Origin: WQUF01 sp031549885 | GTDB lineage: Bacteria; Bacillota; Clostridia; Clostridiales; Clostridiaceae | DNA length: 64,000 bases | Assembly (NCBI GenBank): GCA_031549885.1 | Contig: JAVBPD010000075.1 | Span: 1 to 64,000, forward strand | Direction: 5' to 3' | Part shown: positions 49,988-58,962 of the stretch, piece after piece | Position numbering within the stretch: position 1 is the first letter of the stretch | How the letters are laid out: each line of letters starts with the position of its first letter | Notes under the pieces: model-generated | Seen by the model: the letters and a program-made list of their open reading frames with translations, nothing else | The model's database searches: none | What the model was told of the DNA's origin: nothing | Translations under genes and position numbers: made by a program

Positions 49988-51310
49988 TTAATATTTAATT
50001 AGCTCTTTATCGCCTTTAGGCATCCTACCTATTAAATTATCAACTCTAAAAACAGAAAGAATTATCCCTAAAAAAGCCATATTTACAACGTAACTTGTAC
50101 CACCATAAGATACAAAAGGCATATTGATGCTCATTAACATTGGAAATAGATTAAAATTTGTTAAGATATTAATTATAAATTCTACTGATAAAACTATACA
50201 AGCACTAAATGATAAATAAAAGCCAAAATTATTTTTCACTTTTCTTGTTGTTATAAGCATTCTTATGATAAATAATATTATAACCAAAACAAGCGCAATA
50301 CCTACTACCCAACCAAGGTTTGCAATTATATTCACAAGCACAAACTCAGATGCTACACCAGGCATTCTTAAACCAAAATCATTTCCCTCAACCTTTTCAA
50401 CTGTTTTTCCAAATAACTGTGATATAGCAAGCCATTTATCCAATGTTACTTGCATCCATCCTGCATTTAATGGATCTGTTTTACCTCTTGATAAAAACAA
50501 AGGAATAATTTTTGATTCAGAAATGCGAATAACCAAAAAAGAAATAATACAACCATATACACAAGCTAAAATTCCAATTTGCTGTTTTTTAGATCCTCCA
50601 AAATGATTTTTAAAAACTGCATGAAAAATAAGTATAGAACATGCAATTAGCAAAATAAATATTTGAGAAGTGTTACGATTAATGCTACCTATAAAAAACA
50701 TAGAAGCAAATGTTATTGCCATAAGTTTTAGAGTAGCAAATGTGCCTTTATTTCTATCTTTTTCTAAAAATCCTACAAAAGCAATTATATAAAAAAGTGT
50801 AATAAAGTCAGATGAAATAGAAATACTCCCAATTGGAAAAAACCTGTTTCCTTTAAAGATTGTAAAAATTGAAAGTGTAGAAACTATATAGATTGGCCAA
50901 GCCAATTTCTTAAGTTTTATGTAATTAAAATAATAAATCCCAATCATCACGCCTATTCCAAATACTACAAAAAGAAAGTACCTTTCAATGCTAATTTGTT
51001 CAAGTAACTGCGCCTTGCTGCTCATATACATTATAATACTTCCAATTAAAACAATAACAGAAGCAAGTCCAATTAATGACCATTCAGTTTTATACCTATG
51101 CTCTTTGTTTAAATTTTTCCCAATTTCGCAAGAATCTCCCATTGAAGCTATTGCCATATCAATAGCTTTTTCTTCATCATATCCTTTTTCAATATACAAA
51201 TCTTTCAAATCATAAATATGATTTGAAAGTTCATAACGGATATCATCATGGATCATCTTACAGCGAATATAACTGCACACATCATCTAAAAACTCTGTTA
51301 TTTTACTCAT
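49988..51310 (-). CDS. SEDS-family (FtsW/RodA/SpoVE-like) membrane protein with N-terminal permease-prefix domain
   Basis: The 440-residue protein begins with a ~75-residue helical cytoplasmic domain (LDDVCSYIRCKMIHDDIRYE, EKAIDMAIASMGDSCEIGK) like the HAAS/permease-prefix domains linked to PadR regulators. About ten membrane helices follow, ending in the SEDS signature MPFVSYGGTSYVVNMAFLG. SEDS proteins polymerise peptidoglycan glycan strands. The segment MPGVASEFVLVNIIANLGW, where canonical enzymes have an essential Asp (..TDFIF..), shows Glu here. It overlaps the padR gene by 8 nt. No partner PBP gene is nearby. Function may be wall synthesis under PadR control or an altered role. Confidence 0.85.
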   Translation of the reverse strand: MSKITEFLDDVCSYIRCKMIHDDIRYELSNHIYDLKDLYIEKGYDEEKAIDMAIASMGDSCEIGKNLNKEHRYKTEWSLIGLASVIVLIGSIIMYMSSKAQLLEQISIERYFLFVVFGIGVMIGIYYFNYIKLKKLAWPIYIVSTLSIFTIFKGNRFFPIGSISISSDFITLFYIIAFVGFLEKDRNKGTFATLKLMAITFASMFFIGSINRNTSQIFILLIACSILIFHAVFKNHFGGSKKQQIGILACVYGCIISFLVIRISESKIIPLFLSRGKTDPLNAGWMQVTLDKWLAISQLFGKTVEKVEGNDFGLRMPGVASEFVLVNIIANLGWVVGIALVLVIILFIIRMLITTRKVKNNFGFYLSFSACIVLSVEFIINILTNFNLFPMLMSINMPFVSYGGTSYVVNMAFLGIILSVFRVDNLIGRMPKGDKELIKY

Positions 51311-51641
51311 GACAAAAGCCTCCTATAACGGTGTTGACAGCTTTGCTGTAAATTTTCCATTCTTCTTTTTTGTGTTTTAATAAATCTTTTCCTTCTTTTG
51401 TTAACGTATAATATTTTCTCCTCTTACCATTTTCACAATCAAACCAAAATGATTCAATAGCTTTAAGGTTCTCAAGTCCATGCAACATAGGATATAAAGT
51501 TCCTTCTTTAAGTTCAAAAACATTTTCTGAAGCTTTTTTTAACTCTTGAGTAATTTGATAACCATACATGTCCTCTTTTTCAAGAAGAGAGAGAATTAAA
51601 ATAGAAGTACTTCCCTTTATAAGATCTCCACTTACTTTCAC
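51303..51641 (-). CDS. PadR-family transcriptional regulator
   Basis: A 112-residue winged-helix regulator. The PadR pattern is clear: STSILILSLLEKEDMYGYQI, ELKEGTLYPMLHGLENLKAI, and GKRRKYYTLTKEGKDLLKHK. The frame is open to 51692, but GTG 51641 follows a GGGAAGTGAT-type ribosome binding site and gives the family length. The downstream membrane-protein gene begins before its stop, with GGAGG inside the padR 3' end, so both are co-translated and the regulator probably controls its own operon. Confidence 0.92.
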   Translation of the reverse strand: MKVSGDLIKGSTSILILSLLEKEDMYGYQITQELKKASENVFELKEGTLYPMLHGLENLKAIESFWFDCENGKRRKYYTLTKEGKDLLKHKKEEWKIYSKAVNTVIGGFCHE

Positions 51642-51822
51642 AATATCACTTCCCTTACATAGAATTTCTATGTATATAGGATACCATGGCATTAATTAAA
51701 TATCAACATATGAAATTTAAAATAGCAGACTCCTTTTTTAGAATTCTTAAAACTATATAGTATATAATTATTCTTATATACTGTATGGTTTTTAAATAAT
51801 ACAAAATAGGGGATGGTCAATT

Positions 51823-52773
51823 ATGAAGTCGCCATACATGAACATTAAAAGAATTGAGTTTATAGTCACTTATAACTGCAGTGGAAAATGTAAGCATTGC
51901 TCATTAGGAGAAGATTTAAACAGTAAAAGTGAATACAAACATGTTTTGATTAAACAATCTACTTATGCTATTGATAAGTTATGTGAAATTTATGATATTG
52001 CGTCTGTTATGACATTTGGAGGAGAGCCGTTATTATACCCAGATATTGTAAACAAAATCCATAAAACTGCAACTCTTAATGGAGTAAAAAAAATGCAACT
52101 CATAACAAATGGATTCTTTACTAAAAATGAAGATACTCAAATAAAAGTTGTAGAATCATTAAAAGAAGCTGGTTTAAACAACTTGCTTATTTCTGTAGAT
52201 GCTTTTCATGAAGAATATATTCCTTATGAAGTAGTTTATAATTTTGCAAAACATGCAAAAGAATCAGGCATAAAAAATGTTCGACTTCACCCTGCTTGGG
52301 TTGTTGATGAAAAAAATGATAATGAATATAATAGAAAAACCAATGAGTTGCTTAATAAATTTTCCAATTTAAATATTGAAATATCAAATGGAAATAATAT
52401 TTTTCTTTCAGGAAATGCTGCTAAAAATTTAGCAAAATATTATGATAAAACAGATCTTGACTTAAATCTTTTATGTGGATCAATGCCATATACAGAACCT
52501 TTAACCAGTATATCATCTATAAGCATTGTTCCAAATGGAGATGTTATGGTATGCGGTTTCGTTATTGGAAATATTTACAAAGATGGTATAGAAGAAATTG
52601 TTTCAAATTACGATCCGTTTAAAAATGAATATATGAATATTGTTGTAACTTCAGGAGCGAAAGGTTTACTCAAACTAGCTAATAATAAAAATATAAATTT
52701 AAATTTATCACAATATTTCACAGCATGCGATCTATGCTTTAAATTGGCTAAAGAATTATCAAATAATTTATAG
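51823..52773 (+). CDS. Radical SAM protein with C-terminal Cys cluster
   Basis: The 316-residue enzyme has the CxxxCxxC motif as CSGKCKHC near residue 21, followed by TFGGEPLLYP, the GGE motif, and LLISVDAFHEEYIPYE. Cys residues in LLCGSMP, VMVCGFVIGN and TACDLC near the C-terminus suggest a SPASM-like auxiliary Fe-S site. Such proteins modify peptides or act as maturases, but no precursor peptide or partner gene is visible nearby, so the substrate is unknown. It has its own ribosome binding site (AGGGGATGG) and lies in the same direction as the TerB/BrxD operon 118 bp downstream. Confidence 0.88.
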   Translation: MKSPYMNIKRIEFIVTYNCSGKCKHCSLGEDLNSKSEYKHVLIKQSTYAIDKLCEIYDIASVMTFGGEPLLYPDIVNKIHKTATLNGVKKMQLITNGFFTKNEDTQIKVVESLKEAGLNNLLISVDAFHEEYIPYEVVYNFAKHAKESGIKNVRLHPAWVVDEKNDNEYNRKTNELLNKFSNLNIEISNGNNIFLSGNAAKNLAKYYDKTDLDLNLLCGSMPYTEPLTSISSISIVPNGDVMVCGFVIGNIYKDGIEEIVSNYDPFKNEYMNIVVTSGAKGLLKLANNKNINLNLSQYFTACDLCFKLAKELSNNL

Positions 52774-52891
52774 TTACCCAATTTTTTAGTGACATTATAT
52801 CTTTATAATAAATCATATTTATTCTTTTAGCTAATACATATATACTATAATTAACTATTATAGATTTTGTTTAGGAGATAATTTATTAAAG

Positions 52892-55888
52892 ATGCCATAT
52901 AAAAATGTATATACACTTAAGCTATCCTATGAAAGCAAAAGATTTATTATTAAAGGTTATCACAATAACATCTCATGCCCTGCTATGGCTATTTTAAGAT
53001 CAAATAATGCTTTAAATAGCCTTTTAGGTCTATTGCCTTATGACTGTGGTTATTTCTTTATAAATAAAATAAATAAGTTAATAGAAATCATTGATCTTTT
53101 TAAAAATGCTGAATATAAAAATATTTCTTTTGTAATATCAGACGAAGTACTTAATTTAAAATTTTGTTTTGATCATAAAATTAAGATAAAGTATGTTTTT
53201 AATGAAGATTTAAAATGTTTAGAAAGGATTTCACCTGAAAATTGTGAATTTGTTGATAAGGATTTTATTAAAATTGAAAATACTTTTTATCATTTAAAAA
53301 ATCCAATTGATTTTGATTTTACAAGGGAGTATATTGAAGATATTAATATACTTATATTTGTTAAGGAAAAAATTCCTCATCTTAAGGATGCGGCTATTTG
53401 TGATGTTCAAATTTCAAATAAAAAGCTGCTTTTAATTAAGGTTAATTCAAATTCAAAAGAGAGAATTGAAATAATTTACAAATGGGCTTTGCCTTTAGAA
53501 AACTTCTTTTACTTTGATAAGTTTATCTTAGTAAATAAAAAAATTTATGAGATGGATTCTTTAAGCACTTTAAAAATATTGTTTAAAAATCAAATTGCTA
53601 AAAAAGTATTTCAAAACCAGGAAATACCTTATTTTATCCAGCATATATTTCCATTTATTAAAGGTTTCTTTATAAATGACTACAGCAATTTTGAAAAAAT
53701 AAAAATACATTCTGATAATTTAAAAGCATGCTTAAAAGTATATGTTGATACTTCTGGTATAGTAGGAAAAGTATATGCAAAATACTCTTTGAATTTAAAT
53801 GGTTTAATTATAGATTTAGACAAGCTAAGTGAATTAATAAAAAATAATTTTAAATATATTTGTATAGATGAATTTAATTGGTTAATTCATGATAAAGCTT
53901 CAAATTTAATAAAAAAATATTTTAGATTTCTAAAGCCATATGTATTATATGAAAAGGAAATTATATATCAAGGTAGCGAAAGGCTGTATAATTTAAGTTC
54001 TAATATAATATTTGATAACATAAAAATTTCCCAATACAAGGATAAAACAGAGCTTGGCATAAATCATTATAAGTTTCTTTTAAAGTATGGTATGTCTGGA
54101 GGGGTAATTGCAAACGAAGTGGATAATTATGAGATTATACGAAGATTTTTATCGTCTTTATTTGCTGCCAAAAACCATGCTAAAGTTTTAATCATAGCAG
54201 ATAAAAGTGAATGTTCTATGTTAAGCCAAAAGTATGGAAATTATACACCTATATTTATTGATTCTTCAGACGCCTATGATAAGCATATGAGTACCTTAAA
54301 TGGTGTATTTGTAATGTCATGGAATTTAATAAACCATTGCATAAATATTTTCACACCAAAATGGGACATAATTATTTTTATATCTATTGAAGAGTTAATT
54401 CAAGTTTACCCAGAAATTTTTAACACTGTAATTAATTTTGAACCTTCTATTTTTTTAAACTTTACTACAATTGATCAAAATGAAACTTTAATAAAATCTG
54501 AAGAAGAAAAAATATCCAAAGTATTAAAATACTACGCTGATGAATCGATGAAAAATTATCTTTATAGAAATGTAAATGAAGTATTGTCCCTCCCTCCTCC
54601 ATATTTACATGAAGGTTTGGATTATAGCTATGAGCATGAATTAGATGAAGCTTTAAATGCTGAAAACTTTATTAATGAAATAAGTGATGATTCATATTTT
54701 CGCTTTAAAAATCAAATAAACAAAGGAGTTTTTCCTAAAACAGAGGTTTCCAATGTATTTAAATACATATGCGAAAAGATTAATAAAATAGAGTGGACAA
54801 ACGCAGATGATATACTTTTAGATATGCTTAATATTTGGTTCTACTACAGGGACTTTTTTTCAGAACTAGATGAATATTTATTAAGTTGGTGTTTTGATTT
54901 TATAAACATAAATAAGCCTAATTTTTCAATGACTGAATATATAAAATTAATAATTGATACAAATGTTAAAAAGATACCACTGATGTTTAATGATATACTT
55001 TTAGATGAACTTGCACAAAATGATGAAGCTGTTGTTGATTTTAAAAGCGTACAAATATTATCTTCATATGATATTCTAAAAAGCAAATTCTTTCAAAATG
55101 AAAATCAAGATTTAATTATCTCAACAATTAATGATATAATGGCACTAATAAATAAATATTTTTTAAGGAAATATAACAAAAACATCTTAAATATGCATTC
55201 TCCAAACAAGGAGTATATTAGAGTAAAAGTTTATAAAAATGCAATTTATTATATAAACCCACAAGAATACGATTTTTATTATAGACCATATACAACTTAT
55301 TTTCCTTTGACTTGCTTTATCACAAATATTATAAAATATACTGAAAAAATAATGCGAAAAAACAATGGAAATTATAAAGCATTTTCTAATGTGAATTTAG
55401 ATAATGAATATAAGAATTTAATTGATGAATACTTTAATAGAAAATATTTAAAACCTGTCCTTAAAGAACTACCTACTTCAAATATAGCAAGGGCAGATGT
55501 TAATATTGATATGGAAAAAGTTTATTTTTTAAAGAGAGAATCAAGTGAAATTTTAGATATTTTATCTACAATTAAAGATGAAAATAATAGCTCTAATGAC
55601 ACTTATATAGAAGATGAAACTGCTAACATAGAAGACATGGATTTATTTGAAAAATTCTCATCTAAAATGTCTAGCCTTGAAAATGAAGTTTTAAAATATA
55701 TAATAAAATGCAAAGAGCCTTGTGAAATTAAAATATTGACTGATCATTTTAAAGGGTATTTTATAAACACCATTTTAGATGGTATAAACTCTTTATCAAA
55801 AGAAATATTTGGCAATTTGCTTCTATATGAAGATATGGAAAAAGTATTTATTGAAGAGGAACTTAAAGATATGTTTTGTAATTTTTAG
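52892..55888 (+). CDS. Degenerate SNF2-like ATPase lobe fused to TerB-N/TerB-C-like regions
   Basis: This 998-residue protein is the first gene of the four-gene operon. Residues ~390-540 follow the order of SNF2 helicase lobe 1: GGVIANEVDN (403-412) at the place of GGILADEMGLGKT, VLIIADKS for motif Ia, GVFVMSWNLI for Ib, WDIIIFISIEEL (491-502) for Walker B, and IFLNFTTI for motif III. The Walker A Lys and the DEAH acids are lost and no second helicase lobe follows. From ~585 a TerB-N-like region (YFRFKNQINKGVFPKTEVSN) and from ~868 a TerB-C-like block (ADVNIDMEKVYFLKRESSEI) match protein B. Probably a catalytically dead scaffold. AGGAG lies 14 nt before ATG, which is long. Confidence 0.8.
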   Translation: MPYKNVYTLKLSYESKRFIIKGYHNNISCPAMAILRSNNALNSLLGLLPYDCGYFFINKINKLIEIIDLFKNAEYKNISFVISDEVLNLKFCFDHKIKIKYVFNEDLKCLERISPENCEFVDKDFIKIENTFYHLKNPIDFDFTREYIEDINILIFVKEKIPHLKDAAICDVQISNKKLLLIKVNSNSKERIEIIYKWALPLENFFYFDKFILVNKKIYEMDSLSTLKILFKNQIAKKVFQNQEIPYFIQHIFPFIKGFFINDYSNFEKIKIHSDNLKACLKVYVDTSGIVGKVYAKYSLNLNGLIIDLDKLSELIKNNFKYICIDEFNWLIHDKASNLIKKYFRFLKPYVLYEKEIIYQGSERLYNLSSNIIFDNIKISQYKDKTELGINHYKFLLKYGMSGGVIANEVDNYEIIRRFLSSLFAAKNHAKVLIIADKSECSMLSQKYGNYTPIFIDSSDAYDKHMSTLNGVFVMSWNLINHCINIFTPKWDIIIFISIEELIQVYPEIFNTVINFEPSIFLNFTTIDQNETLIKSEEEKISKVLKYYADESMKNYLYRNVNEVLSLPPPYLHEGLDYSYEHELDEALNAENFINEISDDSYFRFKNQINKGVFPKTEVSNVFKYICEKINKIEWTNADDILLDMLNIWFYYRDFFSELDEYLLSWCFDFININKPNFSMTEYIKLIIDTNVKKIPLMFNDILLDELAQNDEAVVDFKSVQILSSYDILKSKFFQNENQDLIISTINDIMALINKYFLRKYNKNILNMHSPNKEYIRVKVYKNAIYYINPQEYDFYYRPYTTYFPLTCFITNIIKYTEKIMRKNNGNYKAFSNVNLDNEYKNLIDEYFNRKYLKPVLKELPTSNIARADVNIDMEKVYFLKRESSEILDILSTIKDENNSSNDTYIEDETANIEDMDLFEKFSSKMSSLENEVLKYIIKCKEPCEIKILTDHFKGYFINTILDGINSLSKEIFGNLLLYEDMEKVFIEEELKDMFCNF

Positions 55889-55897
55889 GAGGTTTTT

Positions 55898-57619
55898 ATG
55901 TCTATACTTGATAGACTTATAGGTTCATTTAGCTCTTATGGTTTATTGCTTACAATGGATAAATTTTTTCATAAGTTTATTATAGTTGGTTATCGCAATT
56001 ATCTTGTATATTCTGTAGAAAATATAATAAAGTCTAAACCAATTTTAAATGTACTTTTAAATTGGTGTTATTTTGATGGTCAATATGCTATTGTAGAAGA
56101 CGATTATTTAAACGATGTGGTTTATTTTTTTAACAATAAAACTGAAAAGAAGCTTTATCTTATAGTTTCTAAAGAAGTAACAAATTATATAAAGAAAAAA
56201 CCCAAAAAACATGAATTAGAGTTTGCAGAAGTTACAATTGAAGAAGATCCCGGAATAGAAGTAAATATCACAAAAAGAGAATATATTGACTTGTTTAAAG
56301 CAAGTTCTTTTATAACTGGAGCAAAGCGTTTTGAGTATGTTGAAGGTAAAAGAGCTGAGTTTATTTTTTTTAATATGTATTATCCAAATTATGATTCTAT
56401 GTCTAAAAAGCAAAGAGAATTTTATTTATATTTTAGATCTGAATTAAAGAAAGGAAATTTTTTAAATACAGACCTTTCATATGTTTTTCTTTACATTTAT
56501 GAAAGGATTAATAAATTAGAATGGACAAATGCGGATGATGTGCTCCAAAGTATTTTTAATGTTTGGCTTTTTTATAGAAAGCAGTATCCAAATTTAGATG
56601 GTTATTTAATACACTGGTGCTTTGACTTTATAGCTTTAAATTCTCCAAAAATGACTATATTTCAATTTGCTGAATTTATTTATGAAAAGAACATAAAACC
56701 TATTCCAATAATTAACGATTTAATAATCAATAACGTTATAAGAAATAAACAAAATAAATTTAAATTAAAGGAATTAGAAATCCTTTCAAATTATAAAATC
56801 TCAAAGAGCAAGTTTTATCAATCTACGGACAAGGTTTTAATTGAAAAAAGCATAGGTGACATATTTACTTTAACAAATAAATATTCACTTAAAATGAATA
56901 AAAAAAGCATATTAGATATGTTCTCTCCAAAAACTTTAAGAGGAAAGATAAAAGCATATAGCAATGCTATTTATGAACTTGATCCCAAAGAATATGAAAT
57001 TTCATATACAATTTTTTCAAATAATGAGCCTTTAAAAGCTTTTATTACAAACATGCTTAGATATTCAGAAAATGCTTTAAGATATGAAAATTCTTATAAG
57101 TCTAAGCTTAAAAATGTAGAATTATCTGATGAATATAGCAAATTAATTGATGAATACTTCCTTAGAAAAGTAAACAAAATAACTAAAGAAGTTGCTATTT
57201 CATCTATTAATATAAATATGGAAAATGTAAAAACTTTAAAGCAAGAAAGTGAAGAAATCTTAACCATTTTAGCAGTTAAAAACGAAGAGGATTTTGAAGA
57301 AGAAACTGTTGAAACTAAAGATGATATTATTACAATAATAAAAAATGTTCCTAATTCTTATTATGAATTTAACTTTATTAAAGATATGGAAATTTCTCAA
57401 AGAGAAGTTTTATGCGCAATACTTAATGGTAGCCATAAAGAAATAAACCAAATTGCAACTAAATATTGCACAATGTCAGATATTTTAGTAGATGAAATAA
57501 ATAACTTATCACTTCAAAATATTGGCGATATTTTAATAAATACATCTATTTCTCCATTATCTATTAATGAAGAATATGAATTAATATTAAGAGAAATTTT
57601 TGAAAAGGGTGAAATTTAA
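55898..57619 (+). CDS. TerB-N/TerB-C domain protein
   Basis: The 573-residue second gene of the operon. Residues 1-150 are an unassigned N-terminal region. From ~160 it has the TerB-N pattern KKQREFYLYFRSELKKGNFL, TDLSYVFLYIYERINKLEWT and YLIHWCFDFIAL. A TerB-C-like block SININMENVKTLKQESEEIL lies near 435-455, followed by a helical winged-helix-like tail. In published comparative genomics, TerB-N/TerB-C proteins are linked to predicted DNA-processing operons with Lhr-like helicases. It is paralogous to the C-terminal half of the preceding protein. It starts 9 nt after that gene, with AGGAGG, and its stop overlaps the next ATG (TAATG). Confidence 0.85.
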   Translation: MSILDRLIGSFSSYGLLLTMDKFFHKFIIVGYRNYLVYSVENIIKSKPILNVLLNWCYFDGQYAIVEDDYLNDVVYFFNNKTEKKLYLIVSKEVTNYIKKKPKKHELEFAEVTIEEDPGIEVNITKREYIDLFKASSFITGAKRFEYVEGKRAEFIFFNMYYPNYDSMSKKQREFYLYFRSELKKGNFLNTDLSYVFLYIYERINKLEWTNADDVLQSIFNVWLFYRKQYPNLDGYLIHWCFDFIALNSPKMTIFQFAEFIYEKNIKPIPIINDLIINNVIRNKQNKFKLKELEILSNYKISKSKFYQSTDKVLIEKSIGDIFTLTNKYSLKMNKKSILDMFSPKTLRGKIKAYSNAIYELDPKEYEISYTIFSNNEPLKAFITNMLRYSENALRYENSYKSKLKNVELSDEYSKLIDEYFLRKVNKITKEVAISSININMENVKTLKQESEEILTILAVKNEEDFEEETVETKDDIITIIKNVPNSYYEFNFIKDMEISQREVLCAILNGSHKEINQIATKYCTMSDILVDEINNLSLQNIGDILINTSISPLSINEEYELILREIFEKGEI

Positions 57620-58962
57620 TGCAAGATTATAAAATTCCAAAGCGCATTTCTACGGCACTTCTTAACTCTTTAAATTCTGGAGTTGTGCCTAGGATTGGAC
57701 TTGAATACATTACTGTAGGGAGAAAAAAAGAAATTCAAGTTTTATCAAATGATTTGGAAAATATAAAAGAAGGTGGGTCTGTTTTTAGATTCATATGTGG
57801 TAAATATGGAAGCGGAAAGAGCTTCTTAATTCAGGTTATAAGAAATCACGCTTTAGATAAAGGCTTTGTTACCTGCGATACTGATTTATCACCCGAAAAA
57901 AAGCTTGCTGGAAAAAAGCAAGGAATTGCAACTTATAAAGACCTCATTCACAATATGGCAATTTCAGCTCGTCCTGATGGTGGAGCTTTAGAATCTATTA
58001 TGCAAAAATGGATTCAAAATTTAAAGATAACAGTGATGAAAGAAACAGGTATTCCCCTTGACGATCCAAATATTAACATCAAGGTAAAAAATAAAATTTT
58101 TGAAGTTATACACAATTTAGAAAATCAAAGCCATGGATATGATTTTTCTGTTGCCATTGCAGCTTATTTTGATGGTTATAATTTAGATAATGAAACCTTA
58201 AAACAAGCATCTTTAAGATGGCTTAAGGGTGAATTTACTACGAAAACTGAAGCAAAATCTTATTTAAAAGTTGGAGAGATAATTGATGATGATAATTGGT
58301 ATGATTATATTAAACTGTTTTCAACCTTTATAACGTTAGCTGGATACAATGGTTTAATTTTATTTATAGATGAGGCTGTAAATCTTTATAAGATATCCAA
58401 TAGGATCTCACGAGAAAGTAACTATGAAAAGCTCCTATCTATGTTTAACGATACTATGCAAGGGAAAGCATCTCATTTAGGAATTTATTTTGGAGCAACT
58501 CCAACTTTAATAGAGGACACTAAAAAGGGCCTCTTTAGTTATGATGCTCTTAGGACAAGGCTTTCAGAAGGAAATTTTACAAGTCAAGGCAAATATATAG
58601 ATTTATCTGGCCCTGTAATGCCCCTTACGACTTTAACAGATGATGAAGTATTTGTCCTTTTAAATATTTTATTAAATATACATTCAAAGCATTATAATTA
58701 TGCTCAAAAGCTTACAGATGATGATTTAGTTGAATTTATGAAGACAATAAAGTCTAGAATTGGAGCAGATGAGCTTTTAACCCCAAGAGAAGTTACAAGA
58801 GATTTTATTTCAATTTTAAATATTATGGAGCAAAATCCTAGTGCAACATTTAAGGAGCTTTTAAATCAAAATAAAATAACATCAGCACCTAAAGAGAAAT
58901 ATTCAGATGATAATTATTATAACCCAGAAAATGATGATTTATTTGAGAGCTTTCAATTATGA
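57619..58962 (+). CDS. BrxD-like (DUF2791) P-loop ATPase
   Basis: The 447-residue AAA+-type ATPase matches the BREX-associated protein BrxD. It opens KRISTALLNSLNSGVVPR and then has TVGRKKEIQVLSNDL, Walker A ICGKYGSGKSFLIQVIR, the family's DTDLSPEKKLAGKKQG, Walker B LILFIDEAVNLYK and the arginine-containing RTRLSEGNF. Family members are thought to act with an Lhr-like helicase on DNA. Its ATG overlaps the TerB gene stop by 1 nt, and its stop overlaps the helicase start by 4 nt, so the two are made in fixed ratio. Confidence 0.9.
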   Translation: MQDYKIPKRISTALLNSLNSGVVPRIGLEYITVGRKKEIQVLSNDLENIKEGGSVFRFICGKYGSGKSFLIQVIRNHALDKGFVTCDTDLSPEKKLAGKKQGIATYKDLIHNMAISARPDGGALESIMQKWIQNLKITVMKETGIPLDDPNINIKVKNKIFEVIHNLENQSHGYDFSVAIAAYFDGYNLDNETLKQASLRWLKGEFTTKTEAKSYLKVGEIIDDDNWYDYIKLFSTFITLAGYNGLILFIDEAVNLYKISNRISRESNYEKLLSMFNDTMQGKASHLGIYFGATPTLIEDTKKGLFSYDALRTRLSEGNFTSQGKYIDLSGPVMPLTTLTDDEVFVLLNILLNIHSKHYNYAQKLTDDDLVEFMKTIKSRIGADELLTPREVTRDFISILNIMEQNPSATFKELLNQNKITSAPKEKYSDDNYYNPENDDLFESFQL

